Positions 1-7,302 of a stretch of 64,000 bases of DNA are shown one piece after another. A model generated the notes under the pieces. That model made no database searches and was not told the DNA's origin. It worked only from the letters and a program-made list of their open reading frames with translations. The stretch comes from Elusimicrobiales bacterium (GTDB lineage: Bacteria; Elusimicrobiota; Elusimicrobia; Elusimicrobiales; UBA9959), in the NCBI GenBank assembly GCA_028688015.1, contig JAQTZB010000002.1, positions 62,001-126,000 of the forward strand. Direction: 5' to 3'. The translations under genes were made by a program, and so were the position numbers. Numbering within the stretch: position 1 is the first letter of the stretch; every line of letters starts with the position of its first letter.

Positions 1-376
1 GCTCTCCGGCGCGCCCGCGCGCGGCGTGCCGGTCCGCGCCGGCGTAGAGCATGGGCAGGCAGACGTTCTCCAGCGCGGACATGCGGTTGAGCAGGTGGAA
101 GGACTGGAAGACGAAACCTATCTGGTCGCGGCGCACGGTCGAGCGCTCCAGGTCCGACATCGTGGTGACGTCGCGGCCGTGCAGCGCGTAGCGCCCGCCG
201 CTGGGCTCGTCCAGCAGCCCTATGATATTGAGCAGGGTGGACTTGCCGCAGCCGGAAGGCCCGGTGACGGCCGCGAACTCGCCCGGCGCGATCTCGAAGG
301 TGAGCCCGCGCAGGGCCGGCCAGCCGGCCTTGCCGCCCTCGTAGACCTTCGTGAGGCCTTCGCAGGCTATGCTCAT
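1..376 (-). CDS. ABC exporter ATP-binding subunit, MacB/LolD type (3' end outside window)
   Basis: This is the first 125 or so residues of a MacB/LolD-family ATPase, which would power export of a substrate across the envelope together with the membrane-fusion and TolC-like proteins encoded just upstream. The Walker A motif GPSGCGKST is at about residues 41-49 and the Q-loop VFQSFHLL at about 89-96. The gene runs off the left edge, so Walker B, the signature motif and any fused MacB permease domain cannot be seen. Its ATG overlaps the stop codon of the fusion-protein gene (ATGA), which implies translational coupling. The family assignment is firm; the substrate is unknown. Confidence 0.9.
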   Translation of the reverse strand, partial: MSIACEGLTKVYEGGKAGWPALRGLTFEIAPGEFAAVTGPSGCGKSTLLNIIGLLDEPSGGRYALHGRDVTTMSDLERSTVRRDQIGFVFQSFHLLNRMSALENVCLPMLYAGADRHAARGRAGE

Positions 377-1296
377 TTCAGGCTCTCCGGAGCCGCGGTG
401 AAGAGCTTGTCGCCCGGCTTTACGGGCCCGGCCAGCTCCAGCTCGTATTCCGAGCGCAGGCCCGGATACACCTGCAGCTTCTCCGCCTCGTAGCCGTCCT
501 TCTGGCGATAGACGTAAAAATTCAGGCCGTCCTGGAAGACGGTCTCTATCGGCGCCTTCAGCACGTCCTTCTTGGCTTTCATGTTGGCCGTCACCACCGC
601 GCTCATGCCCACGCGCATCTTCTGGCTCGGCTTGTCGATATTGATGACGACGCGGAACACCTTGCTGCTGCCGCCGCCCCAGCCGGAATTCTTGCTCTCG
701 GCGGCGGGCGCTATCACGTCGATCTTGCCCGAGAACTTCTCGCCCGGGATGGAGGTGAAGGTTATCGAGACCGGCATGCCGCGCTTGAGCTTGAAAATAT
801 CTATCTCGCTGATCTTCAGGTTCACGGCCAGCGTGTTCATGTCCACGACGCGGGTCACGCAGGTGGCGGCGCTGTCTATGCGCTTGCCCTCCCGGATCTC
901 CTCGGATTCCGCCCCGTAGCCCCTGACCGCGCAGCGGGTCAGCAGGCCGGCGCGGGTGGCGGCGATGGGCACGGGCACGTATTGCGTGGAGTCCATGCGC
1001 TCGCCGCCCTTGAACATCATGATCTTCTCGCCCTTTTCCACGTATTCCCCTTCCTTCTTCAGGACCTCGACTATGAAGCCCCTGCCGGGCGGGAACACGT
1101 CCACGGTGTCGCGCGAGACCAGTTCGCCGGATTCCTGCAGGTCCAGTTTCAGGTCGCCGCGGCTCACCTCGCGGATGAAATCCCTGAGGTCCTGGCGCAC
1201 CGTCATCTTCTTGTAGCGCGTGTAGCCGGCGAACACGGCGGCGGCCAGCGCGGCCAGCGCCACTAACCAGAACGAGGATTTAACGATGCGTTTCAT
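373..1296 (-). CDS. Periplasmic membrane-fusion protein (HlyD/MacA-like), compact
   Basis: This 307-residue adaptor probably links the inner-membrane ABC exporter to the outer-membrane TolC-like channel. The ATG at 1296 is chosen because AGGAG precedes it and an N-terminal membrane anchor follows at about residues 8-25. A lipoyl/biotinyl-like half motif (EGEYVEKGEKI) lies near residues 80-95, and beta-barrel and membrane-proximal segments fill the C-terminal half (KAPIETVFQDG). The long alpha-helical hairpin that MacA or HlyD normally inserts between the two lipoyl halves is not evident; only a short loop is present. It lies between the TolC-like gene (7 bp upstream) and the ATPase (ATGA overlap), so the three form one operon. 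Confidence 0.85.
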   Translation of the reverse strand: MKRIVKSSFWLVALAALAAAVFAGYTRYKKMTVRQDLRDFIREVSRGDLKLDLQESGELVSRDTVDVFPPGRGFIVEVLKKEGEYVEKGEKIMMFKGGERMDSTQYVPVPIAATRAGLLTRCAVRGYGAESEEIREGKRIDSAATCVTRVVDMNTLAVNLKISEIDIFKLKRGMPVSITFTSIPGEKFSGKIDVIAPAAESKNSGWGGGSSKVFRVVINIDKPSQKMRVGMSAVVTANMKAKKDVLKAPIETVFQDGLNFYVYRQKDGYEAEKLQVYPGLRSEYELELAGPVKPGDKLFTAAPESLK

Positions 1297-1303
1297 AAAG
1301 CTC

Positions 1304-2602
1304 CTATTCCCACACCCGCTCGCCCAGCAGCACCCTGTAGTTGGCCAGGGCGAGGTCGAGGTCATTGACGGCGGCTATCTGGCTGTTGCTGGCGTCGAGC
1401 ATTTTGTTCTGGGCGATGTCGAGCTGCAGGAAATCGGCGCCGCCCAGCGAGTACTCGCTCATCAGGTTTTCGGTGGTCTCTTTCTGCGCCTTCACCTGGA
1501 ACTCGATCATCTGCTGCGATTTCACCTGGTATTCTATATCCTTCTGCGCGGACAGCACGCTGGTCTTAAGCGCCCGCTCGGAATTCTCCAGCTCCAGCTC
1601 GGCCGACCGCAGCGCCGCACCGGCGGCGGAGATATCAAGATAGTTCTGCAGGCCGAAGAAGCCGAACGGGAAGGACAGTGACGCACCGAGACTGTACGAC
1701 GGGTTCCCGGCCCCCGGGCCAACGGGTTCGCCGATCAGGCCCAGGCCGGTCTTGCGCCACCCCGCGTCCACCCGCAGCCGCGGGTAGTTGGCCATCACGG
1801 AGTTGCGGTTGGTTATGCGCGTGCGCTCCAGCGCCAGCCGCTGCTGCCGCAGGGAGAAATTATTCGTCAGGGCCTTCGCCGCGTCGCTCTTGGGCAGCGG
1901 CAGGGCCAGGGAGGCCGCCTGCGTGCTGACCTCGATGAGCTGCTCCGCCTCGGGCTCCGCGTTGATCAGCTCGTTGAAAGCCATGCGCGCCTTGGCCTCG
2001 GCCACCTCGGCCTGCGCCAGCGAGAGTTCTCCCTGCAGTTTGTCGCCCTCGCTCTGCGTCACCTGCATGCGGCTGCGCGTGCCGGACTGGTACTGCTCGT
2101 TAGTATCCTTGTACTGCCGCTCGCGCGAGGCCAGGTTCAGTTTGGACGTGCCTACGCGTTTTTGCGTAGAGTAAAGCGCATAAAAACGGTTAAGCGCCTT
2201 CAAGGCCTCGGCCTGCTTGGCGGTCAGGAAGGCCAGCTTGGCGGCTTCGTAATCCAGCCGGGCGGTCTTTACCTTGCTGAGCGGGCTACCGGCCGAGTCG
2301 TAGAGGTTCCAGGCCGCGGCCAGGCTGGAGGTCACGTCCTCTCGCTCCAGCCGGAGGCGCGGGTCGCCCTGGTCGTAAAAAGTCTCGCCCAGGCTCAGCG
2401 TAAAGGAGGGCAGGGCCGCGTCGAGCAGGACCGATTTATAGCTGTTTTCCGCCTGGCGGAAGGCCTGCTCGGCCTTGCGCATGGACGGCGAGGCCTCGAG
2501 GACGGCCTTGACATAGGCTTTGGGGGTGAAGGTGCCCGCGGCGGCGGGGGCGGCGCAGGCCAGCAGCGCCGCCATGGACATGATATGTTTCAGTATGGTC
2601 AT
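1304..2602 (-). CDS. TolC-family outer-membrane efflux protein
   Basis: This 432-residue protein has a Sec signal peptide ending near AAPAAAG and two related halves rich in long alpha-helices, typical of the trimeric TolC/OprM channel-tunnel. Residues such as LDIAQNKMLDASNSQIAAVNDLDLALANY near the C-terminus resemble the second outer-membrane efflux repeat. The start at 2602 puts the signal peptide at the N-terminus; no strong ribosome binding site is seen, and ATGs seven and nine codons further in are alternatives. It is the first gene of the exporter trio. A structured 160-bp gap separates it from the TPR gene upstream. Confidence 0.85.
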   Translation of the reverse strand: MTILKHIMSMAALLACAAPAAAGTFTPKAYVKAVLEASPSMRKAEQAFRQAENSYKSVLLDAALPSFTLSLGETFYDQGDPRLRLEREDVTSSLAAAWNLYDSAGSPLSKVKTARLDYEAAKLAFLTAKQAEALKALNRFYALYSTQKRVGTSKLNLASRERQYKDTNEQYQSGTRSRMQVTQSEGDKLQGELSLAQAEVAEAKARMAFNELINAEPEAEQLIEVSTQAASLALPLPKSDAAKALTNNFSLRQQRLALERTRITNRNSVMANYPRLRVDAGWRKTGLGLIGEPVGPGAGNPSYSLGASLSFPFGFFGLQNYLDISAAGAALRSAELELENSERALKTSVLSAQKDIEYQVKSQQMIEFQVKAQKETTENLMSEYSLGGADFLQLDIAQNKMLDASNSQIAAVNDLDLALANYRVLLGERVWE

Positions 2603-2709
2603 AAGTTGCTGTTGCCGGCGGCAGAAGCGTAGAACACAGTTTACAATATTAGACCAATAGCCGGCAAAGACAGGAGAGCATTTTTTATGCCTGGCCTCTT
2701 TTACCTTTG

Positions 2710-2758
2710 CGCCCCTAGGGGGCGGGCGGGATATTTTCGGCTGAAAATATTCCGCCCG
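2710..2758. repeat. Two adjacent hairpins in the TPR-tolC gap
   Basis: A 6-bp G+C hairpin (2710-2724, CGCCCC/GGGGCG) abuts a 16-bp stem (arms 2723-2738 and 2743-2758, loop GGCT, one G-T wobble). The longer stem has an AT-rich core unlike the surrounding DNA. Neither strand shows a T-run after it, so it is not a classical intrinsic terminator. It could stabilise the upstream mRNA end or be part of a dispersed repeat family. Confidence 0.6.
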
Positions 2759-2766
2759 GCTAAAGG

Positions 2767-3558
2767 TCAGTTGCGCTTCTTCCTGGCACGCGGCGCCGGG
2801 GCCAGGGATTCGCGGATGGTGGTCAGCAGCAGCCCGCACTCCAGGCAGGGGGCGCCGGCACGCAGCGCGTAGGCCAGGTAGGTCTCGGCCTCCGGCCAGC
2901 GCTTCAGCTCGTAGCAGACCAGGCCCAGGTGCTTGGAGGTCTCGGCCAGCGTGAGGCGCGGCGCGTTCACCGTGAGACCGCTTTTCAGCGCGTCGTAAGC
3001 TTTGGCGAAATCGCCTTCCCCCTCGTAAGCAGAGGCCAGCGCGTTGTAGTAGGGATGCCCCTTCGGAGCGCCCAGCGCGTCGGCTGCGGCCAGCAGCTTC
3101 AGCGCCTCGCCGGAGCGCTTCTCGGCGGAATATTCCTCAGCCAGGGCGACGTAGATCGCAGCGTCCTTCGTGCCGGCGCCCGCGGCCAGCTCCAGGTATT
3201 TACGGACCCCGGCCTGGTCGCCGCGCTGGCCGTAGGCCTTGACCAGGGCCTCGTAGGCCCCCAGCAGCAGGGGCTGCGGCGCGAGGCCGGAGTCTTTCAG
3301 CCCGGCCAGGGCTTTCAGGTCGGCCAGCATCGCGTCGAGGCTGCCGGTCTGCTCGTACAGGCGGGCGCGGCGCGCCAGCAGCTCGGCCCGGTAGGCCGCG
3401 GGATAATTCTCGAGCAGGAAAGTGCAGGCCTGCACGGCGCCGCGGCCCTCGCCCTGCAGGCAGGCGGAGCGCTTGACGCCGTTGAGGAGCAGCAGCGCGG
3501 CGAAAGAGGCCGCAGAGAGGCCAAAAAGAACCGCCGTCCATTTCAGGATTTTTTTCAT
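2767..3558 (-). CDS. TPR-repeat protein with N-terminal membrane anchor
   Basis: This 263-residue protein starts with a hydrophobic segment (about residues 7-24) preceded by lysines, so it is either membrane-anchored or secreted. It is followed by several helix-turn-helix repeats of TPR/Sel1 type (for example ALASAYEGEGDFAKAYDAL). The C-terminus is basic (PRARKKRN). Such proteins act as protein-interaction scaffolds; no catalytic motif is visible. The ATG at 3558 lies 1 bp beyond the stop of the glycosyltransferase gene, so the two are very probably co-transcribed. A partner role in glycosylation or envelope assembly is a guess from context. Confidence 0.7.
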   Translation of the reverse strand: MKKILKWTAVLFGLSAASFAALLLLNGVKRSACLQGEGRGAVQACTFLLENYPAAYRAELLARRARLYEQTGSLDAMLADLKALAGLKDSGLAPQPLLLGAYEALVKAYGQRGDQAGVRKYLELAAGAGTKDAAIYVALAEEYSAEKRSGEALKLLAAADALGAPKGHPYYNALASAYEGEGDFAKAYDALKSGLTVNAPRLTLAETSKHLGLVCYELKRWPEAETYLAYALRAGAPCLECGLLLTTIRESLAPAPRARKKRN

Positions 3559-3559
3559 A

Positions 3560-5251
3560 TCATTTCCCCGCCCTGGCGTACAGGCAATCGGCCTCGGCGT
3601 TGCGCCCCTCGCGGTCGAACAGCGCGGCCAGCCGCTCCAGGCCTTCGGCGTCGCGCGTGAGGTCGTAGACAAAGATGGAATAGCCCGCCGTGAAGACCGG
3701 AGCGCGTCCCTTCAGCCAGTCGAAAGTTTTTTTATCCGGGTAATAGGTGCCCTGCAGGTTGGTGGCCGACACCGCCAGCAGGACTTCCTTCATGCCGCAG
3801 ACCTCGGCGCCTGTCCCCCGCAGCTCCGCGTTGGAGACCAGGCCTAGCGGCGTGTAGTTAATGCCGTAAGCCTCGGGCCGGGCCACCCCGAAATAGGCGA
3901 ACACCAGCGGCGGGTTGCCGCGCGGCTTCAGGAAAGCGGCGACCTGCTTTACGCCCTGCCCCCAGTCCAGGTTGGAATCCACGAAATATTTGTAGCCGTT
4001 CGCCGGGCCGCCGGAGAGCTGGTTGAAATAGGCCAGGTAATGCGGGTGGGCCGTCAGCGCCGAAACCGGTATCAGGGCGGCCAGCACGCTGGCCAGCCAC
4101 GCTCCGCGTCTGGACGAGGCGTAGACCCGCGCCAGCGCCACGCCGGCCAGCGCGGCCAGGAACGGCATCACCGGCATGATGTGGCGGTAGCCGATCTGCA
4201 CCTTGGCCGTCAGCGACGCGGCGAAGAAGAGCGCCGGGGGCAGCAGCAGCCATAGGTAGTCTCGGCGGAATTTTTTCAGCAGACCCCACGCGCCTGCGCC
4301 CGCGGCCAGCAGGACCAGCAGCGGGGTTTTCAGCAGCAGGGCCGCAGGGAAATACCACCAAACGCCCTGCAGCGAGTGGCGGCCCAGCGCGAAAGAGGAG
4401 CGGCCCGTTTCCAGGCGGCGCAGCGTGGCAGAGAGGCCCTCCCAGTAGAGGCCGAGGTCGAACTTATAGACCAGCGCCACCACCAGCAGGCAGGCGGCGG
4501 CGTAGAGGGCGAGATAGCCCAGCAGCGCCGGCAGTTTGCGCCTGGGCCAGAAATGGTTGTCGGCCAGCCAGAAGGCGGCCACCAGCGGCGGCACTATGAA
4601 CATGCTGAACTTGGAGACCAGCGCCAGCCCGGCCGCTACCCCGGCCAGCGCGGCCAGGAGCCGGGGCCGGCCCGCGCGTCCGCCCTTTTCCCCGGCGGGG
4701 GCGGCGGTAAAGAGCCAGCCCAGAGCGAAGGAGGCGAAGTAGAACGCCGCCGCGGCGGCGTCGGTAGTCACCAGCGCGTCGTTGGAGATAAAGACGGGCA
4801 TGCCGGCGAAGGCGCAAAGCGCGAACGCGCCGGCCGCGCGCGACTCCAGCCGCGAGGCGAAAAGCCACAGCAGCCCGGCGAACAGGGCGGTCCAGACCAG
4901 GAAAGTAAAACCGCGCGCGGTGTTGAGCAGCTTCTCCGCCGGAACAGAATTGTGATAAAGGAACAGGTCCCCGTAATGGTACGGCATGAAATTGGCGAAA
5001 TACGGGTGCCCGGTGAAGCCCTGCGGTTTCAGCCCCAGCGTCGGCAGGGCGGAGAGCATCTCCGACAGCGGCGGGTGGTCCATGATATTCATCACGTAGC
5101 GCCCGGTGCGCAGGTAGGAGAAACCGCTGGCCAGGTGCACGGTCTCGTCGTAGGTGGCCGCCGCCGAGCGGATGAAAGAGAACCCGGCGAAGAGGTGGAA
5201 GGCCAGCGCGGCGGCGGCGAGCAAAAGCGGCGGGGAGATCTTTTTCACCAT
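3560..5251 (-). CDS. GT39/ArnT-like membrane glycosyltransferase
   Basis: This polytopic membrane protein of about 563 residues belongs to the PMT/ArnT (GT-C) superfamily. These enzymes transfer sugars from polyprenyl-phosphate donors to proteins or lipids on the outer face of the inner membrane. The first lumenal loop carries the acidic motif YDETVHLASG, which contains the Asp/Glu expected for metal and acceptor activation. About ten hydrophobic helices follow, then a soluble C-terminal segment. ATG 5251 is preferred because an AGG lies 8 bases upstream; in-frame ATGs at 5263 and 5272 are alternatives. It heads the operon with the TPR gene. The sugar and acceptor are unknown. Confidence 0.8.
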   Translation of the reverse strand: MVKKISPPLLLAAAALAFHLFAGFSFIRSAAATYDETVHLASGFSYLRTGRYVMNIMDHPPLSEMLSALPTLGLKPQGFTGHPYFANFMPYHYGDLFLYHNSVPAEKLLNTARGFTFLVWTALFAGLLWLFASRLESRAAGAFALCAFAGMPVFISNDALVTTDAAAAAFYFASFALGWLFTAAPAGEKGGRAGRPRLLAALAGVAAGLALVSKFSMFIVPPLVAAFWLADNHFWPRRKLPALLGYLALYAAACLLVVALVYKFDLGLYWEGLSATLRRLETGRSSFALGRHSLQGVWWYFPAALLLKTPLLVLLAAGAGAWGLLKKFRRDYLWLLLPPALFFAASLTAKVQIGYRHIMPVMPFLAALAGVALARVYASSRRGAWLASVLAALIPVSALTAHPHYLAYFNQLSGGPANGYKYFVDSNLDWGQGVKQVAAFLKPRGNPPLVFAYFGVARPEAYGINYTPLGLVSNAELRGTGAEVCGMKEVLLAVSATNLQGTYYPDKKTFDWLKGRAPVFTAGYSIFVYDLTRDAEGLERLAALFDREGRNAEADCLYARAGK

Positions 5252-5313
5252 GGTCTGCCTCATATGATACAAAAATTCCGCGGGCCGGCCGGCCGCCCGA
5301 TACCGGATAATTT

Positions 5314-5322
5314 TGGTAGAAT
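5314..5322 (+). promoter_or_regulatory. Extended -10 element placed for a leaderless rhodanese mRNA
   Basis: TGG-TAGAAT fits an extended -10 box (TGn plus TAnnnT). It ends only 6 bp before the ATG at 5329, so transcription would begin at or next to the start codon. No -35 consensus and no Shine-Dalgarno sequence are visible. Confidence 0.4.
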
Positions 5323-5328
5323 ATCAGC

Positions 5329-5802
5329 ATGAAAATATTGCTTACCCTGGTCCTGGTAGTTTCCGCCGCCGCGGCCGCCTGCGCCTTCGATCTGGGCGGC
5401 TTCTTCGGCGCCTGCAATAAAGCCCCCGAAGCGCCGGCCGTGCCCGCCCCCTCCGCCGAACCGAAGCCCGGCAACTGCGATTTCCCGGTCAACATCAAAC
5501 CGGAAGAGGCGCGCTACTTCATCGAGGCCAAGCACCCGGTCGTCATCGATATCCGCAGGCCCGAGGAATATGCCGCCGGCCACCTGGAAGCCGTCAACCT
5601 GCAGCTCGATTACTACGCCCCGGATTTCAAGGAGCAGCTCGGCCGCCTCGACAGGAACGCCAAGTACCTGCTCTACTGCCGCAGCGGCCACCGCACGGGC
5701 ATAACGCTGCTGATGATGAAGGACCTGGGGTTCACCGATATACACGACCTGGAGGGCGGCCTCAACGCCTGGACGGCGGCCGGCCTCCCCGTGGTACAGT
5801 AA
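5329..5802 (+). CDS. Secreted rhodanese-domain protein
   Basis: This 157-residue protein has a Sec signal peptide (first 20 or so residues, ending AAAACAFD), a Pro/Ala-rich linker, and a single rhodanese domain. The active-site loop CRSGHRTG (about residues 120-127) holds the catalytic Cys that carries a persulfide. Its likely role is sulfur transfer or thiosulfate/sulfide handling in the periplasm. The gene is monocistronic, divergent from the glycosyltransferase and closed by a terminator. There is no ribosome binding site, and the nearest -10 box implies a leaderless transcript. The next genes encode a molybdenum hydroxylase, which needs sulfuration, but a periplasmic rhodanese is unlikely to serve it directly. 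Confidence 0.85.
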   Translation: MKILLTLVLVVSAAAAACAFDLGGFFGACNKAPEAPAVPAPSAEPKPGNCDFPVNIKPEEARYFIEAKHPVVIDIRRPEEYAAGHLEAVNLQLDYYAPDFKEQLGRLDRNAKYLLYCRSGHRTGITLLMMKDLGFTDIHDLEGGLNAWTAAGLPVVQ

Positions 5803-5821
5803 ACCCGCGTTTGAATAAAGG

Positions 5822-5850
5822 AAAGCCCGCCCCGGCGGGCTTTTCCTTTT
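5822..5850 (+). terminator. Intrinsic terminator after the rhodanese gene
   Basis: Stem AAAGCCCGC/GCGGGCTTT with a 4-base loop, followed by TTTTCCTTTT. Confidence 0.8.
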
Positions 5851-5891
5851 CCGCCCCCGCTCCCGCGGCGCTTTATCCCTCCCGCCAAATC

Positions 5892-5900
5892 TGCTATATT
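5892..5900 (+). promoter_or_regulatory. Possible promoter of the Mo-hydroxylase operon
   Basis: TGC-TATATT matches an extended -10. A weak TTTATC lies 17 bp upstream. The start codon at 5939 follows about 30 nt after the predicted +1 and is preceded by CAGGAAA. Confidence 0.4.
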
Positions 5901-5938
5901 TGAATTCGCAAATACGCAGTTATAAAACAGGAAATCCT

Positions 5939-6784
5939 ATGAAACTATCCGAGTTCATCAGACCCGACAGTTTGGCCGCGGCGCGCAAGGCCTTGCGCGA
6001 ACTGGGCCCCAAGGGCATGGTCCTAGCCGGCGGCACCGCGCTGCATTTCATGCAGGGCAAGACCCCGGTCACCGCCGTGGACATAACAGGCCTGGGGCTT
6101 TCCTACATAAAGCAGAAGGGCGACTTCTTCGTCATCGGCGCCGCCACCCCCCTCTCCGACATCCAGCGCTACCGCGGCCCCCGCTGGGCCATGCACGAGA
6201 TCTGCCGGCGCATCTCCACCCACCAGATCCGCAACGTCTCCACGATAGGCGGCAACATAGCCCGCGTCTTCCCCTGGGCCGACCTGCCCGTGGTGCTGCT
6301 GGCCATGGACGCGCGCATGGTGGTTTACTCCGGCAAGGAAAAAGAGATCCCGGCCGACGAGTATTTCGCTTCCCAGCCCGCGCGGCTCTTCCGCGGCGGC
6401 GACCTGCTCACAGCCGTCAAGATCCCGGTACTGAAGGCGCATCACGGCTTCGGTTCCGTGAAGGCGACGCGCAACGCGGCCGCTTTCTCGCTGGCAACCA
6501 TCGCCGCCCTGCTGGAGCTCAAGGACGGCGTCATCAAGTCCGCGCGCGTGGCCGCGGGCTCAGCCATCCCCTTCCCCCAGCGCCTCAAGCCCGTCGAGGC
6601 CGCCCTCGTGGGCAAAGAGGCTTCGACCGAGACCTTCAAAGCGGCGGCCGCGGCCTCCGCTGCCGCCGCCAAATGGGTAGGCGGCGAGGGCATGAGCGCC
6701 GACTACGTCCGGCAGCTCGCCGAAGTTTCCATCTTCGACGCCCTGGAAAGGGCCGCGGAATTCGCTCGCGGGAGGGCTGAGTAA
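5939..6784 (+). CDS. Molybdenum hydroxylase FAD-binding subunit (XdhB/CoxM/YgfM type)
   Basis: This 281-residue medium subunit passes electrons from the Fe-S subunit to FAD in enzymes of the xanthine dehydrogenase family. The FAD-binding signatures LAGGTALHF (about residues 28-36) and TIGGNIAR (about 100-107) are present. The typical C-terminal CO-dehydrogenase flavoprotein domain follows. The ATG at 5939 has CAGGAAA as ribosome binding site; an earlier in-frame start at 5900 lacks one. Its stop overlaps the next gene (TAATG arrangement). It is the first gene of a FAD - 2Fe-2S - Mo operon, and the substrate cannot be told from this subunit. Confidence 0.9.
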   Translation: MKLSEFIRPDSLAAARKALRELGPKGMVLAGGTALHFMQGKTPVTAVDITGLGLSYIKQKGDFFVIGAATPLSDIQRYRGPRWAMHEICRRISTHQIRNVSTIGGNIARVFPWADLPVVLLAMDARMVVYSGKEKEIPADEYFASQPARLFRGGDLLTAVKIPVLKAHHGFGSVKATRNAAAFSLATIAALLELKDGVIKSARVAAGSAIPFPQRLKPVEAALVGKEASTETFKAAAAASAAAAKWVGGEGMSADYVRQLAEVSIFDALERAAEFARGRAE

Positions 6785-7302
6785 TGACCAAGACTACGCA
6801 CACCGTAAGTTTCATCCTGAACGGGGAAAAGAAAACCTTCGGCACCAGGCCCGATGAGAAGCTGCTCACCCTGCTGCGCCGCGAAGGCTACCGCGGAACC
6901 AAGTACGGCTGCGGCCAGGGCACCTGCGGCGCCTGCACCGTGCTGCTCGACGGGCGGGCCACCTACGCCTGCCTGCTCTACGCCATGCAGGCCGAGGGCC
7001 GCGAGGTGCGCACCATAGAGAGCGTCGGCACCTTCGACAACCCGGGCGACTTCCAGAAAGAGCTGGTCGCGGCCGGCGCCGTGCAGTGCGGCTACTGCAT
7101 CCCGGGCATGGTGATGAGCGCCACCGCCCTGATGGAGACCGAGGCGGTCTTCGAAGACGAGATAGTGAAGGAATACATGGACGGCAACCTTTGCCGCTGC
7201 ACCGGCTACGAGAAGATCTGGGTGGCGCTCAGGAAGACGCTGGACAAAAGGGCCGCAGAGAAGCCGGCGAAGAAAACCTCCTCCAAGGGGGCCCGCAAAT
7301 GA
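6784..7302 (+). CDS. Molybdenum hydroxylase 2Fe-2S subunit (CoxS/XdhC type)
   Basis: This 172-residue small subunit has two [2Fe-2S] domains. The plant-ferredoxin-like N-terminal cluster uses the Cys of GCGQGTCGAC (about residues 42-51) plus a later Cys near 63. The C-terminal four-helix domain uses CGYC (about 102-105) and CRCTGY (about 138-143). It carries electrons from the Mo centre to FAD. A Lys/Ala-rich C-terminal tail of about 20 residues is extra. It is coupled to both neighbours, and its TGA overlaps the ATG of the large subunit (ATGA). Confidence 0.93.
   Translation: MTKTTHTVSFILNGEKKTFGTRPDEKLLTLLRREGYRGTKYGCGQGTCGACTVLLDGRATYACLLYAMQAEGREVRTIESVGTFDNPGDFQKELVAAGAVQCGYCIPGMVMSATALMETEAVFEDEIVKEYMDGNLCRCTGYEKIWVALRKTLDKRAAEKPAKKTSSKGARK

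Noticed and set aside
2723..2758. Intrinsic terminator
   Set aside because: The stem is long, but no T-run follows on either strand, so it is listed as a hairpin of unknown role.
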